Shown: positions 6,927-12,686 of the stretch, one piece after another
Layout: each line of letters starts with the position of its first letter
Position numbering within the stretch: position 1 is the stretch's first letter
Assembly (NCBI GenBank): GCA_022710245.1
Contig: JAKLHH010000091.1
Coordinates: 1-12,686, forward strand
Source: Myxococcota bacterium
Lineage (GTDB): Bacteria; Myxococcota; Polyangia; GCA-2747355; JAKLHH01
Direction: 5' to 3'
Length of the DNA stretch: 12,686 nucleotides
The notes under the pieces: generated by a model
The model's database searches: none
Seen by the model: only the letters and a program-made list of their open reading frames with translations
Told to the model about the DNA's origin: nothing
Translations under genes and position numbers: made by a program

Positions 6927-7889
6927 TTGGCGCTCTTCGATCTGAAGCGGGAGCTGCGCTGGTCGAAGCTCAGGGTGGGCGCGGTGGTCTCCCTCGCGCT
7001 GCTCATCCTCTTCTTCACCGTCTTCTTCTCGGGCGTGATCCAGCAGGCGTTCGCCCGAGCCGCCTCCCTCCACGTGCGGCTCCCGGACGTCCGCGGGCTC
7101 CGGCGCGGCGCGCCCGTGTGGCTGCTCGGGGTCGGCGTCGGCACGGTCCGCGAGGTGCGGCTCGAGCCGCGTGCCGCCACCCTCACCCTCGAGCTCGACC
7201 CGGGCGCGCTCCGCTTCCTCCACCGCGACGCGCGGGCGAGCGTGATCGCGTCGGGGCTGCTCGGCGATCGGGTGGTGCAGCTCGAGCCGGGGACCGCGCT
7301 CGCGCCCGCGCTGCGGCCCGGTGACACCATCGCCGGCGAGGCAGCGCCCGGGCTCCAGGATCTGCTGGCGACCAGCCGCAGCACGCTGGCGCACGCCGCG
7401 CGCTTCACCGACCGGCTCGACGCGCTGGCGCGGACCATCGAGACCGGCCAGGGCACCGCGGGCAAGCTGATGCACGACCCCGGCCTCTACCAGAGCGCCA
7501 CCCGCGCCCTCGACGCCGCGACGATCGCGCTCGAGCAGCTGCGCTCTCCGCAGGGCACGCTGCGACAGCTCGCGGAGAGCCCGGCGCTCTACCAGCGGCT
7601 CCTCGCCGCGGCCGGCGCGCTCGAGGCGGCCGGCAAGAGCCTCGGGGATCGACGCGGCTCCCTCGGGCTCGCGCTCCACGACCCGCGGCTCTACCGCGAC
7701 CTGAGCAAGACCGCCGCCGGCCTGGCGCTGGCGGTGAAGCGGCTCGACAGCCTCGACAGCGTGGCGGGGGCGCTGCTCCATGACCGCAGGCTGGCGAGCG
7801 AGCTGCGAGGCGCGGTGGGCGAGCTGCAGGCGCTGCTGAGGGACATCCGCAGCAACCCGAAGCGCTACTTCAGCGTGAAGGTCTTCTGA
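6927..7889 (+). CDS. mlaD: MlaD-family MCE-domain protein with 34-residue C-terminal repeats
   Basis: This 320-residue protein starts at a TTG three bases after the mlaF stop, with a good ribosome site at 6916-6920. A single membrane helix at about 16-37 anchors it, with a short cytoplasmic lead. The MCE domain spans about 45-122, including V-R-L-P-D-V-R-G-L-R-R-G-A-P-V (50-64) and the closing A-S-G-L-L-G-D-R-V-V-Q-L-E-P-G (108-122). MCE domains form hexameric rings that guide lipids from the MlaFE transporter. The C-terminal half is predicted helical and holds four repeats with an exact 34-residue period (173-308), each with the core D/S-P-x-L-Y. The protein ends in N-P-K-R-Y-F, an ending I recall from other MlaD-type proteins. 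It completes the operon mlaE-mlaF-mlaD. Substrate is not determinable. Confidence 0.92.
   Translation: MALFDLKRELRWSKLRVGAVVSLALLILFFTVFFSGVIQQAFARAASLHVRLPDVRGLRRGAPVWLLGVGVGTVREVRLEPRAATLTLELDPGALRFLHRDARASVIASGLLGDRVVQLEPGTALAPALRPGDTIAGEAAPGLQDLLATSRSTLAHAARFTDRLDALARTIETGQGTAGKLMHDPGLYQSATRALDAATIALEQLRSPQGTLRQLAESPALYQRLLAAAGALEAAGKSLGDRRGSLGLALHDPRLYRDLSKTAAGLALAVKRLDSLDSVAGALLHDRRLASELRGAVGELQALLRDIRSNPKRYFSVKVF
7443..7850 (+). repeat. Four 34-residue helical repeats encoded in mlaD
   Basis: Residues 173-206, 207-240, 241-274 and 275-308 align without gaps. The shared pattern is G-[T/S]-x-x-x-[L/A]-x-x-[D/S]-P-x-L-Y-x-x, followed by heptad-like hydrophobic positions. The prolines at 185, 219 and 253 and the Arg at 287 in the fourth, degenerate copy are exactly 34 residues apart. 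The DNA copies have diverged, so this is an old protein-level repeat. Confidence 0.8.
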
Positions 7890-7927
7890 GCCGGAGCGTG
7901 AGGGGAACGGTTTTCTGCGCCAGCCCC

Positions 7928-7958
7928 AAAAAAGAAGGCCAGCCCCGCGGGGCTGGCC
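7928..7958 (-). terminator. Intrinsic terminator for leftward transcription
   Basis: A perfect self-complementary stretch at 7937-7958 (10-bp arms GGCCAGCCCC / GGGGCTGGCC around a GC centre; the centre bases must unpair to form the loop) is followed on the minus strand by TTCTTTTTT (complement 7928-7936). The U-tract is on the leftward transcript only. It therefore ends the leftward unit finishing at 8074 rather than the mla operon. Confidence 0.75.
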
Positions 7959-8073
7959 GGAACGTCAGATGGGAGCCGCCTTGCGCAGACGCCCGGTTGA
8001 CGTTCATGACGAAATCATACTTTTACAGTGTACTATTGAAGGCCGTTTGTCCAGGCCTTTGTAGTGAATTTTG
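7959..8073. other. AT-rich gap downstream of the leftward gene cluster
   Basis: From about 7997 to 8073 the DNA is visibly AT-rich, in contrast to its flanks. It holds a small hairpin with arms AAGGCC (8039-8044) and GGCCTT (8054-8059), 15 bases beyond the stop of the hydrolase-family gene, and a 9-bp odd palindrome TACAGTGTA (8024-8032). On the plus strand a TTGACG (7997-8002) has no convincing -10 partner. No gene is seen. Confidence 0.4.
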
Positions 8074-8592
8074 CTAACCCGAGCGCCCGCCTGGCCGGAA
8101 GCGGTAGAGGAAGTCGCAGCGGTCGGCGCCGGTCATCAGCGTGCCGCGCCGCTCGAGGCTGACCTCGGGCGCGCCGATCTGCTCGACCAGCACGAAGTCC
8201 GCCTCGCAGGCGAGGACGTGCCCGAGGGCGGGCTCGCCGAGCTCGCGGAAGTGTTCGGCGTAGCGGCACCGCGTCACCTCCGAGCGCAGGGTGGTCGCGT
8301 CCTCGGCGAGCGTGCGCATCTCCACGTCCGCGCCGATGCGCTGGTTGACGTAGGCGATCATCATGCGCCAGCAGGCGAGCGGGCTCCCCGGCGGGAGCAT
8401 GCGCGCGGCCGCCTGCAGGCTCGCGCGCAGTCCGCGACGGAGCGCCTCGAAGACGAGGGTCTCGGCGCGCTCGGCGCCGAGCTCGGCGCGCAGCGCGCGC
8501 AGCACCGGGACCAGCACGTCGGCCTGGGCGCGGAGCTGTTCGAAGAGTGGCATCACGGGCGGGCGGGCGGTGGGCTCGCGGGGGGTGGTCAT
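8074..8592 (-). CDS. L-2-amino-thiazoline-4-carboxylic acid (ATC) hydrolase-family protein
   Basis: This 172-residue cytoplasmic protein carries the conserved C-terminal half that marks the ATC hydrolase family: T-R-C-R-Y-A-E-H-F-R-E-L-G-E-P (107-121), A-C-E-A-D-F (128-133) and T-G-A-D-R-C-D-F-L-Y-R-F (154-165). The three motif cysteines (109, 129, 159) are typical. The founding enzyme hydrolyses ATC to S-carbamoyl-cysteine in bacterial cysteine synthesis. Most family members are found without that pathway, so the true substrate here is unknown. GGAGGAG stands directly before the ATG at 8592; a second Met at residue 14 is less well supported. It is the last gene of a leftward run, 97 bases after the DUF2505-like gene, and is followed by an intrinsic terminator. 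Confidence 0.85.
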   Translation of the reverse strand: MTTPREPTARPPVMPLFEQLRAQADVLVPVLRALRAELGAERAETLVFEALRRGLRASLQAAARMLPPGSPLACWRMMIAYVNQRIGADVEMRTLAEDATTLRSEVTRCRYAEHFRELGEPALGHVLACEADFVLVEQIGAPEVSLERRGTLMTGADRCDFLYRFRPGGRSG

Positions 8593-8689
8593 GGCTCCTC
8601 CGATGGCAGCATGGTACCGCGCCGTGGGGGCCGACGCCTACCGCCTCGGCGGTCGAGCGCGCGAGCGAGGACCGCGTCGCAGGGCGCGC

Positions 8690-9190
8690 TCAGGGCGCGG
8701 CAGCTCCCGCGGCGCGAGCGTGGCGCGTGAGCAGCGCGTCGAGCTGCGGCCAGCTCTGCTCGAGCTGGCGGCTGATGTACTTGGCGATCTGGCCACCCAG
8801 CAGCGGGATGTCGACCTCGATCGTGGTCTCGCAGGAGACCCGGGTCCCCGCGCTCGAGGGGGCGAGGCGGTAGCTGCCGCCGAGCTTCATCCGGCCGCCG
8901 CCCTCGCCGTGGTAGCTCCACTCGAGGGCGCGCGCGCCGGCGCTCCAGCGGAAGCGGGTGGTGGCGGTGGTGGTCGCGCTGCGGTCGAGGCCGCCCAGCT
9001 TGGTGCGCTTGTACTCGACGCTGCGCACCTCGAAGACGAGGAGGCCCTCGCCGCGCTCGACCACCGCGTAGCTGCTCGAGACCACCCCCTCGCGCGCGCG
9101 GTCGCTCTCCAGCTGGAAGCCCTCCGAGCAGATCGCGCTCGCCACCGGCTCGAGCGGGCAGGGCACCTCGAAGGTGTGCGTGACCTTCAT
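8690..9190 (-). CDS. SRPBCC-fold DUF2505-like protein
   Basis: This 166-residue protein opens with M-K-V-T-H-T-F-E-V-P-C-P-L-E-P-V (1-16), the usual first strand and helix of SRPBCC/START-type domains. Strands then alternate: L-L-V-F-E-V-R (50-56), A-T-T-T-A-T-T-R-F-R-W (72-82), G-S-Y-R-L-A (105-110) and C-E-T-T-I-E-V-D-I-P (120-129). It closes with a long amphipathic helix around Q-I-A-K-Y-I-S-R-Q-L-E-Q (134-145). This layout fits DUF2505. SRPBCC folds enclose hydrophobic ligands, and no reaction is assigned. Its ATG overlaps the stop of the upstream flavodoxin-ferredoxin gene (ATGA at 9190-9187) and has GGAGGAG upstream, so the two are translationally coupled. The frame is open much further upstream, but only as an alternate frame of that gene. 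Confidence 0.78.
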   Translation of the reverse strand: MKVTHTFEVPCPLEPVASAICSEGFQLESDRAREGVVSSSYAVVERGEGLLVFEVRSVEYKRTKLGGLDRSATTTATTRFRWSAGARALEWSYHGEGGGRMKLGGSYRLAPSSAGTRVSCETTIEVDIPLLGGQIAKYISRQLEQSWPQLDALLTRHARAAGAAAP

Positions 9191-10101
9191 CGCGTCTCCT
9201 CCTCTTGCCGGAAGGCCTCTCGCATCCGCCGGGTGGGGCCGCGATACCTCGCCGGCCTCTCCGGCGGCACCCCCCAGGTCGCGATGGCGCCCTGCGGGCA
9301 GTGGTTGTAGCAGGCGTAGCACGCGGTGCAACCCGGCTCGAGGGTCGGGCGGGCGCCCTTGGCCTCCTGCCGGAGCACGCGCACGGGGCAGACCCCGACG
9401 CAGGTCCCGCAGCCGTCGCAGCCCGCGCCGATGCGCGGCCCCAGGTACTCCTCGACGAGCCCGCGGGTCATCCGCCGCCCCCAGGCGTCCATCAGCGGGT
9501 AGGCGCGGTAGAGCTTCGCCGGCGGAGGCGCCGCCTCGGGCCGCGGGGCGGCGGCGAGCACGCGCTCGAGGAAGGCGTCCAGCTCGCACCGATCCCGGTG
9601 GTCCGGCTCGCCGGCGCGCTGCCAGAAGGTGCCGAGCATCATCCGCCAGGTGACCGAGGAGACCCGCGCCAGCGCGGCGCCGACGGGCGCGAGCGGGACG
9701 AGGTGCCGGATCAGGTTCAGGTGCACCGGCCAGTTCGAGGGGCCGATCACCCAGTGCGCCGCCACGGCGCGGAAGCCCTTCCGCTCGAGGAGCTGCCCCA
9801 GCACCTCGAAGTGCGCGCCCGGCTCGCCCATGCAGCTGGCGAGCAGGAAGGCGGGCCGCGGCGGACCGGAGACCGGGCGCAGCGCCTCGAGCCACTGCTC
9901 CATGGCGAAGGTCGGGCGGAAGTACATCGTCGGGCAGGCGACGCCGAGGAGCTCCACCTCGTCGAGCGAGGGCGGCTCGGGGTGCCTGACGATGTCGTGC
10001 ACCTCGCACGGGTGCCCGGCCGCGCCGAGGTGCGCGGCGGCGTAGCGGGCGACGAGGCGCGTGTTCCCGGTGGTGGAGTGGAGGAGGATCGTGGCTCGCA
10101 T
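9187..10101 (-). CDS. Flavodoxin-like / two [4Fe-4S] ferredoxin fusion (EFR1-type)
   Basis: This 304-residue protein joins two redox modules. The N-terminal flavodoxin-like domain (about 1-180) has the FMN phosphate loop H-S-T-T-G-N-T-R (8-15) and later strands around A-F-L-L-A-S-C-M-G-E-P-G (84-95). The C-terminal domain (about 220-275) has two classic clusters: C228-x2-C231-x2-C234-x3-C238-P and C258-x2-C261-x2-C264-x3-C268-P. This layout is that of EFR1-family proteins, which presumably pass electrons between FMN and Fe-S partners. It has no signal peptide or membrane helix. It is the first gene of a leftward run with the DUF2505-like and ATC-hydrolase-like genes, so it may supply electrons to a reaction involving their ligand. 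The physiological donor and acceptor are unknown. Confidence 0.88.
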   Translation of the reverse strand: MRATILLHSTTGNTRLVARYAAAHLGAAGHPCEVHDIVRHPEPPSLDEVELLGVACPTMYFRPTFAMEQWLEALRPVSGPPRPAFLLASCMGEPGAHFEVLGQLLERKGFRAVAAHWVIGPSNWPVHLNLIRHLVPLAPVGAALARVSSVTWRMMLGTFWQRAGEPDHRDRCELDAFLERVLAAAPRPEAAPPPAKLYRAYPLMDAWGRRMTRGLVEEYLGPRIGAGCDGCGTCVGVCPVRVLRQEAKGARPTLEPGCTACYACYNHCPQGAIATWGVPPERPARYRGPTRRMREAFRQEEETR

Positions 10102-10128
10102 GGCGGTCCTCGCGGGCAGACGGGTGGC

Positions 10129-10158
10129 CCGGTCGATGATCCTACATCGACGGACCGG
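10129..10158 (-). other. Interrupted stem-loop between lipoprotein and redox genes
   Basis: In the 99-base gap between the HEAT lipoprotein stop and the flavodoxin-ferredoxin start, CCGGTC-GATG (10129-10138) can pair with CATCG (10145-10149) and GACCGG (10153-10158). The loop is 6 bases and there is a small bulge. There is no U-tract on either side. It may be a weak terminator or a leader structure for the redox operon; it may also be chance. Confidence 0.25.
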
Positions 10159-10200
10159 CGCGGGGCTTGAGACTCGATCGTGCAGGCTTCGACGGATGAT

Positions 10201-11412
10201 CTACTTCGCCTTGGCCAGGCCCTCGTCGACGGCCTTCACCACCTGCTTGCTCTCGAAGTCCGCCTTCTCCGCGAGGCCCTGCTTGAGCTGCTCGAGCTGC
10301 GCCGTCGCCTTCAGCTCGCCGAGCGCCCGCGCGGCCCCGGTCCGCGCCATCCAGTTGGCCTGCTCGTCGAGCGCCACCGCGAGGAGCGCCTTCGCGACCT
10401 CCTGCGGCTTGTACCAGGGCGGCGGCTGCTTGGGCGCGCGGCCGAAGTTGCTCATCACGATCCACGGCGGGCGATTCTTCGAGCGCGGCTTGTCGCGCAG
10501 GCGCGCCAGGCTGAGCGTGTACGCGGCCTTGCTCGGCGGCGTCTCCCGGCTGAGGAAGGGGTTCCAGAGCTCGAGGAGCCCGCGCATGCACGCCGAGTAG
10601 AGCTCCGGGCTCGCCTCGGCGTCCCGGGTCAGCTTCTTCATCAGCGGGAGCGCCTTCTCGGAGCCGTTGCGCCCGACGCCCTCGCAGGCGGCGCAGCGGA
10701 CCTTCAGCGCCGGGTCCTTCTCGATCTTCTCCAGCACCTTCTCCAGCCCCCCGGGCACGGCCGCGCCCCAGCTCGAGGTGAGCCAGGTGAGGCTGGCGAA
10801 CCGCACCGCCTCGGCCTCGTGGTCCGCCAGCTTGAGGAGCAGCTCACCCACCTTGGGGTTCGACTTCGCCGACGAGCCGACCGCGCCGATCATGGCGACG
10901 AGGACCGCGGGCTCCTTCTCCGCCTCGGCGGCCTTCAGCACCGCCTCCTGCGACTCGGGCCTGGAGCCGAAGAAGGACGCGAGCATGCCGGCGGCGACCA
11001 CGCGCACCGCCGGGCTCGCGTGACCGAGGTGCTTGCGGCCGAGGTCGGCGCTGAGCCCGGCGACGTCCTTGATCATGGTGTTGCGGCTACGGGCGTCCCG
11101 GTACGTCTTGTACTCGGGGCAGGTCTCGTCGATGCCTCGCTCCTTGACGGCGCACTTCGCCAGCGAGAGCAGGAGCTGCTCGTACTCCTCGCGGGAGAGC
11201 GCCTTGCGATCGTCCTTGCCCACCGCCGCCACCGCGCCGACCTTCTCCGCGACCTGCTTCGCCAGCTTGCTCAGCGGATCGCTGCCGGCCGCCGAGCCGG
11301 CAGCCGAGCCGGCAGCTGGATCGCTCGCCTTCGCCCCCGGCGGGGCCTCCTTCTGACACGCGCTCGCCGTGAGCACGAGGCTCACCGCGAGGGTGATGGG
11401 AAACGCTCTCAT
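10201..11412 (-). CDS. HEAT-repeat-like secreted lipoprotein
   Basis: This 403-residue protein starts at the ATG at 11412, preceded by GGAGAGGAGG. The signal peptide ends in A-S-A-C with Cys19 as the lipidation site. A low-complexity spacer (30-46) contains three A-A-G-S units. The rest is a run of short helix pairs with the alternating pattern of HEAT/armadillo-type repeats, for example S-P-A-V-R-V-V-A-A-G-M-L-A (133-145), E-P-A-V-L-V-A-M-I-G-A-V (167-178), A-E-A-V-R-F-A-S-L-T-W-L (200-211), D-P-A-L-K-V-R-C-A-A-C-E-G-V (233-246) and N-W-M-A-R-T-G-A-A-R-A-L-G-E-L (353-367). Such proteins are usually binding scaffolds with no catalysis. An insert at about 285-335, rich in Pro and Arg, breaks the array. 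The frame is open 70 codons further upstream, but the signal peptide sets the start. Divergent from the PAS-GAF gene at 11581. Confidence 0.82.
   Translation of the reverse strand: MRAFPITLAVSLVLTASACQKEAPPGAKASDPAAGSAAGSAAGSDPLSKLAKQVAEKVGAVAAVGKDDRKALSREEYEQLLLSLAKCAVKERGIDETCPEYKTYRDARSRNTMIKDVAGLSADLGRKHLGHASPAVRVVAAGMLASFFGSRPESQEAVLKAAEAEKEPAVLVAMIGAVGSSAKSNPKVGELLLKLADHEAEAVRFASLTWLTSSWGAAVPGGLEKVLEKIEKDPALKVRCAACEGVGRNGSEKALPLMKKLTRDAEASPELYSACMRGLLELWNPFLSRETPPSKAAYTLSLARLRDKPRSKNRPPWIVMSNFGRAPKQPPPWYKPQEVAKALLAVALDEQANWMARTGAARALGELKATAQLEQLKQGLAEKADFESKQVVKAVDEGLAKAK
11281..11316 (-). repeat. 12-bp repeat in the lipoprotein spacer (AAGS x3)
   Basis: Three 12-base units encode Ala-Ala-Gly-Ser three times just after the lipidation site. 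Two units are identical and the third has drifted. It behaves as a flexible linker and is a minor length-variable locus. Confidence 0.7.
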
Positions 11413-11501
11413 CCGGCCTCCTCTCCAGTCGATGTGTGTGATCGAGGATGCCAGAGGTGGCGCCCGCTGAAAGGGTTTTTCATCCGAGAGCTGAGCCGGC
11501 A

Positions 11502-11533
11502 GCTGTCGAACAATTGCTGACAGCGACTTGACG
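11502..11533 (+). promoter_or_regulatory. Candidate operator/promoter between divergent genes
   Basis: GCTGTC (11502-11507) and GACAGC (11519-11524) form an inverted repeat with an 11-base spacer containing CAATTG. Four bases later TTGACG (11528-11533) resembles a -35 for the rightward PAS-GAF gene. The best -10 candidate nearby, GCTATC (11554-11559), is at a poor 20-base spacing. The location between the divergent genes (starts 11412 and 11581) makes regulation plausible; the elements are weak. Confidence 0.3.
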
Positions 11534-11580
11534 GTTTTCGCTACATGCCGGAGGCTATCAGTCTCGGGGGCAGGAAAGGC

Positions 11581-12686
11581 ATGATCGCACCCGCAGCACG
11601 CCTCGACGATCTCGAGCTCCACCTCCTCGACGCGCTGCCCTTCTACGCGATGCTGGTGGACTCACAGCACCGCGTCCTCTACCTCAACCAGGCGGCGAGG
11701 CGGGGTCTCGGGCAGGACCGCCTCACGCCGGAGACCTCCTGCGCCCAGCTGATGCACGGCCTCGCGCAGCCCTGCGCCGAGTGCCCGCTGGAGCTGGCGC
11801 TCTGCGGCGGCCACCAGGGCGAGCGCGAGCTCCTCGAGCCGCGGAGCGGGCGCTGGCTCAGGGTCGCCGTCTACCCCACCTCGCGGCGCACGCCCGAGGG
11901 GCTGCCGATCTGGCTCCACTTCGCCCAGGACATCAGCGACCTGAAGGCGCTCGCCGAGGAGCGAGACCTGCTCCACCGCGTCGAGCAGATCGTCGCCGAC
12001 CTGCTGCGCATCGGGCTGCAGCCGCTGACCCTCGACGAGCAGCTCGCGCGCATGCTGCAGCATGTCCTCGCCGTGCCCTGGCTGGGGCTCAAGCCGCGGG
12101 GAGGCGTCTTCCTCGTCTGCGACGAGCAGCGCACGCTCGAGCTGCGCGCGAGCGCGGGGCTGGACCAGGAGGTGCACGAGCGCTGCGCGCGGGTCCCCGC
12201 CGGCAAGTGCCTCTGCGGGCGAGCCGCGCTGGAGGGCGCGCTGCAGTTCTCGTCGACCATCGACGAGCGCCACGACCTCGGCTACCCCGGCATGACGCCG
12301 CACGGTCACTACTGCGTGCCGATCTGCTCGCAGGAGTGCCTGCTCGGGGTGCTCTGCCTCTATGTCGAGGAGGGACACCAGCGCAGCCCGCGGGAGGAGC
12401 GCTTCCTCGGCGCCGTCGCCGACGTGATGGCGAACGTCATCCAGCACCAGCGCGTGCTCGCGCTCTTCGAGCAGGCGGCGGTGGGGGTGGCGCAGCTGGA
12501 GGCGAGCGCGGGGCGGCTCGTGCGCGTGAACCGGCGGGGCTGCGAGATCCTCGGCGCCGCGCGCGACGCGCTGACCGGGCGCTCGCTGGCGGAGCTCACC
12601 CACCCGGACGACCGGTCCGCCCTCCTCGCGCGGCTGGCGGAGCTCGCCCGCGGGGGGACCCGCGAGCTCGCGCTGGGGCGGCGCTG
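11581..12686 (+). CDS. Cys-rich PAS-GAF-PAS sensor protein, C-terminus outside window
   Basis: 368 codons stay open to the right edge. The ATG at 11581 follows AGGA (11572-11575) at 5-base spacing; an in-frame ATG at 11545 lacks one. A first PAS domain (about 12-120) ends in F-A-Q-D-I-S-D and carries the cysteine signature C54-x5-H59-G-x4-C65-x2-C68-P-L. A linker helix (120-145) leads to a GAF domain (about 150-290). That domain has V-P-A-G-K-C-L-C-G-R-A-A (205-216), H-G-H-Y-C-V-P-I (241-248) and L-L-G-V-L-C-L-Y (254-261). A second PAS domain begins near 291 (L-F-E-Q-A-A-V-G-V-A ... L-T-H-P-D-D-R) and is cut off. No membrane segment appears, so sensing is cytoplasmic. The missing part is probably a histidine kinase or diguanylate cyclase output, but this cannot be seen. 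Confidence 0.85.
   Translation, partial: MIAPAARLDDLELHLLDALPFYAMLVDSQHRVLYLNQAARRGLGQDRLTPETSCAQLMHGLAQPCAECPLELALCGGHQGERELLEPRSGRWLRVAVYPTSRRTPEGLPIWLHFAQDISDLKALAEERDLLHRVEQIVADLLRIGLQPLTLDEQLARMLQHVLAVPWLGLKPRGGVFLVCDEQRTLELRASAGLDQEVHERCARVPAGKCLCGRAALEGALQFSSTIDERHDLGYPGMTPHGHYCVPICSQECLLGVLCLYVEEGHQRSPREERFLGAVADVMANVIQHQRVLALFEQAAVGVAQLEASAGRLVRVNRRGCEILGAARDALTGRSLAELTHPDDRSALLARLAELARGGTRELALGRR

Noticed and set aside
6057..7781. Long minus-strand frame opposite mlaF and mlaD, including repeats read as LEAGL
   Set aside because: The plus-strand genes carry all ABC and MCE motifs. The minus-strand repeat is only the reverse reading of the 15-bp units.
7990..8075. tRNA or small structured RNA gene in the AT-rich gap
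   Set aside because: No cloverleaf, T-loop or acceptor pairing could be traced; only short hairpins are present.
11430..11460. Sigma54-type promoter (TGGCAT on the minus strand) for the HEAT lipoprotein
   Set aside because: The required GC element at the right distance is missing.
9205..11520. Long plus-strand frames opposite the redox genes and the HEAT lipoprotein
   Set aside because: These peptides are Arg/Ala/Gly/Leu-rich with no recognisable domain, while the opposite strand has Fe-S clusters and a signal peptide.

Overview
This 12.7 kb window is very GC-rich nearly throughout, with short intergenic gaps, purine-rich ribosome sites and many lipoproteins. Its gene content (large hybrid sensor kinase, Mla-type lipid transport genes, HEAT-repeat lipoprotein, PAS/GAF sensor) suggests a Gram-negative soil or sediment bacterium of the Myxococcota / former Deltaproteobacteria. 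That placement is inference from style and gene content; no marker gene is present.

Layout. (i) 1-180: visibly AT-richer DNA holding the first 29 codons of a leftward gene that runs off the edge and resembles the start of an IS110-type transposase. (ii) 225-1294: a rightward two-gene unit, a flavin-reductase-domain protein and a DUF6265-like lipoprotein, closed by a 17-bp stem-loop. (iii) 1361-3340, leftward: a soluble PAS-PAS-HisKA-HATPase-REC hybrid histidine kinase. It is divergent from (iv) 3566-4870, a large secreted lipoprotein with a carboxypeptidase-regulatory-like N-terminal region and an uncharacterised C-terminal domain. (v) 4871-5304: a 434-base gap with no convincing gene. (vi) 5305-7889: the compact operon mlaE-mlaF-mlaD, the inner-membrane core of a phospholipid / hydrophobic-molecule ABC transporter. 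(vii) 7890-8073: an AT-rich gap with a leftward intrinsic terminator. (viii) 10101 to 8074, leftward: a flavodoxin-ferredoxin fusion (EFR1-like), an SRPBCC/DUF2505-like protein translationally coupled to it, and an L-2-amino-thiazoline-4-carboxylate (ATC) hydrolase-family protein. (ix) 11412 to 10201, leftward: a HEAT-repeat-like lipoprotein. (x) 11581 to the right edge: a Cys-rich PAS-GAF-PAS sensor protein, incomplete.

The most unusual points are in the mla operon. MlaF ends in six perfect 15-bp repeats encoding Leu-Glu-Glu-Thr-Cys, placed on the C-terminal tail of the ATPase. MlaD carries four helical repeats with an exact 34-residue period behind its MCE domain. The redox-type cluster (viii) is the best candidate for an undescribed small pathway: an electron-transfer protein, a ligand-binding-fold protein and a hydrolase-family protein are encoded together, with no known joint function. 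No CRISPR array, rRNA or tRNA was seen.
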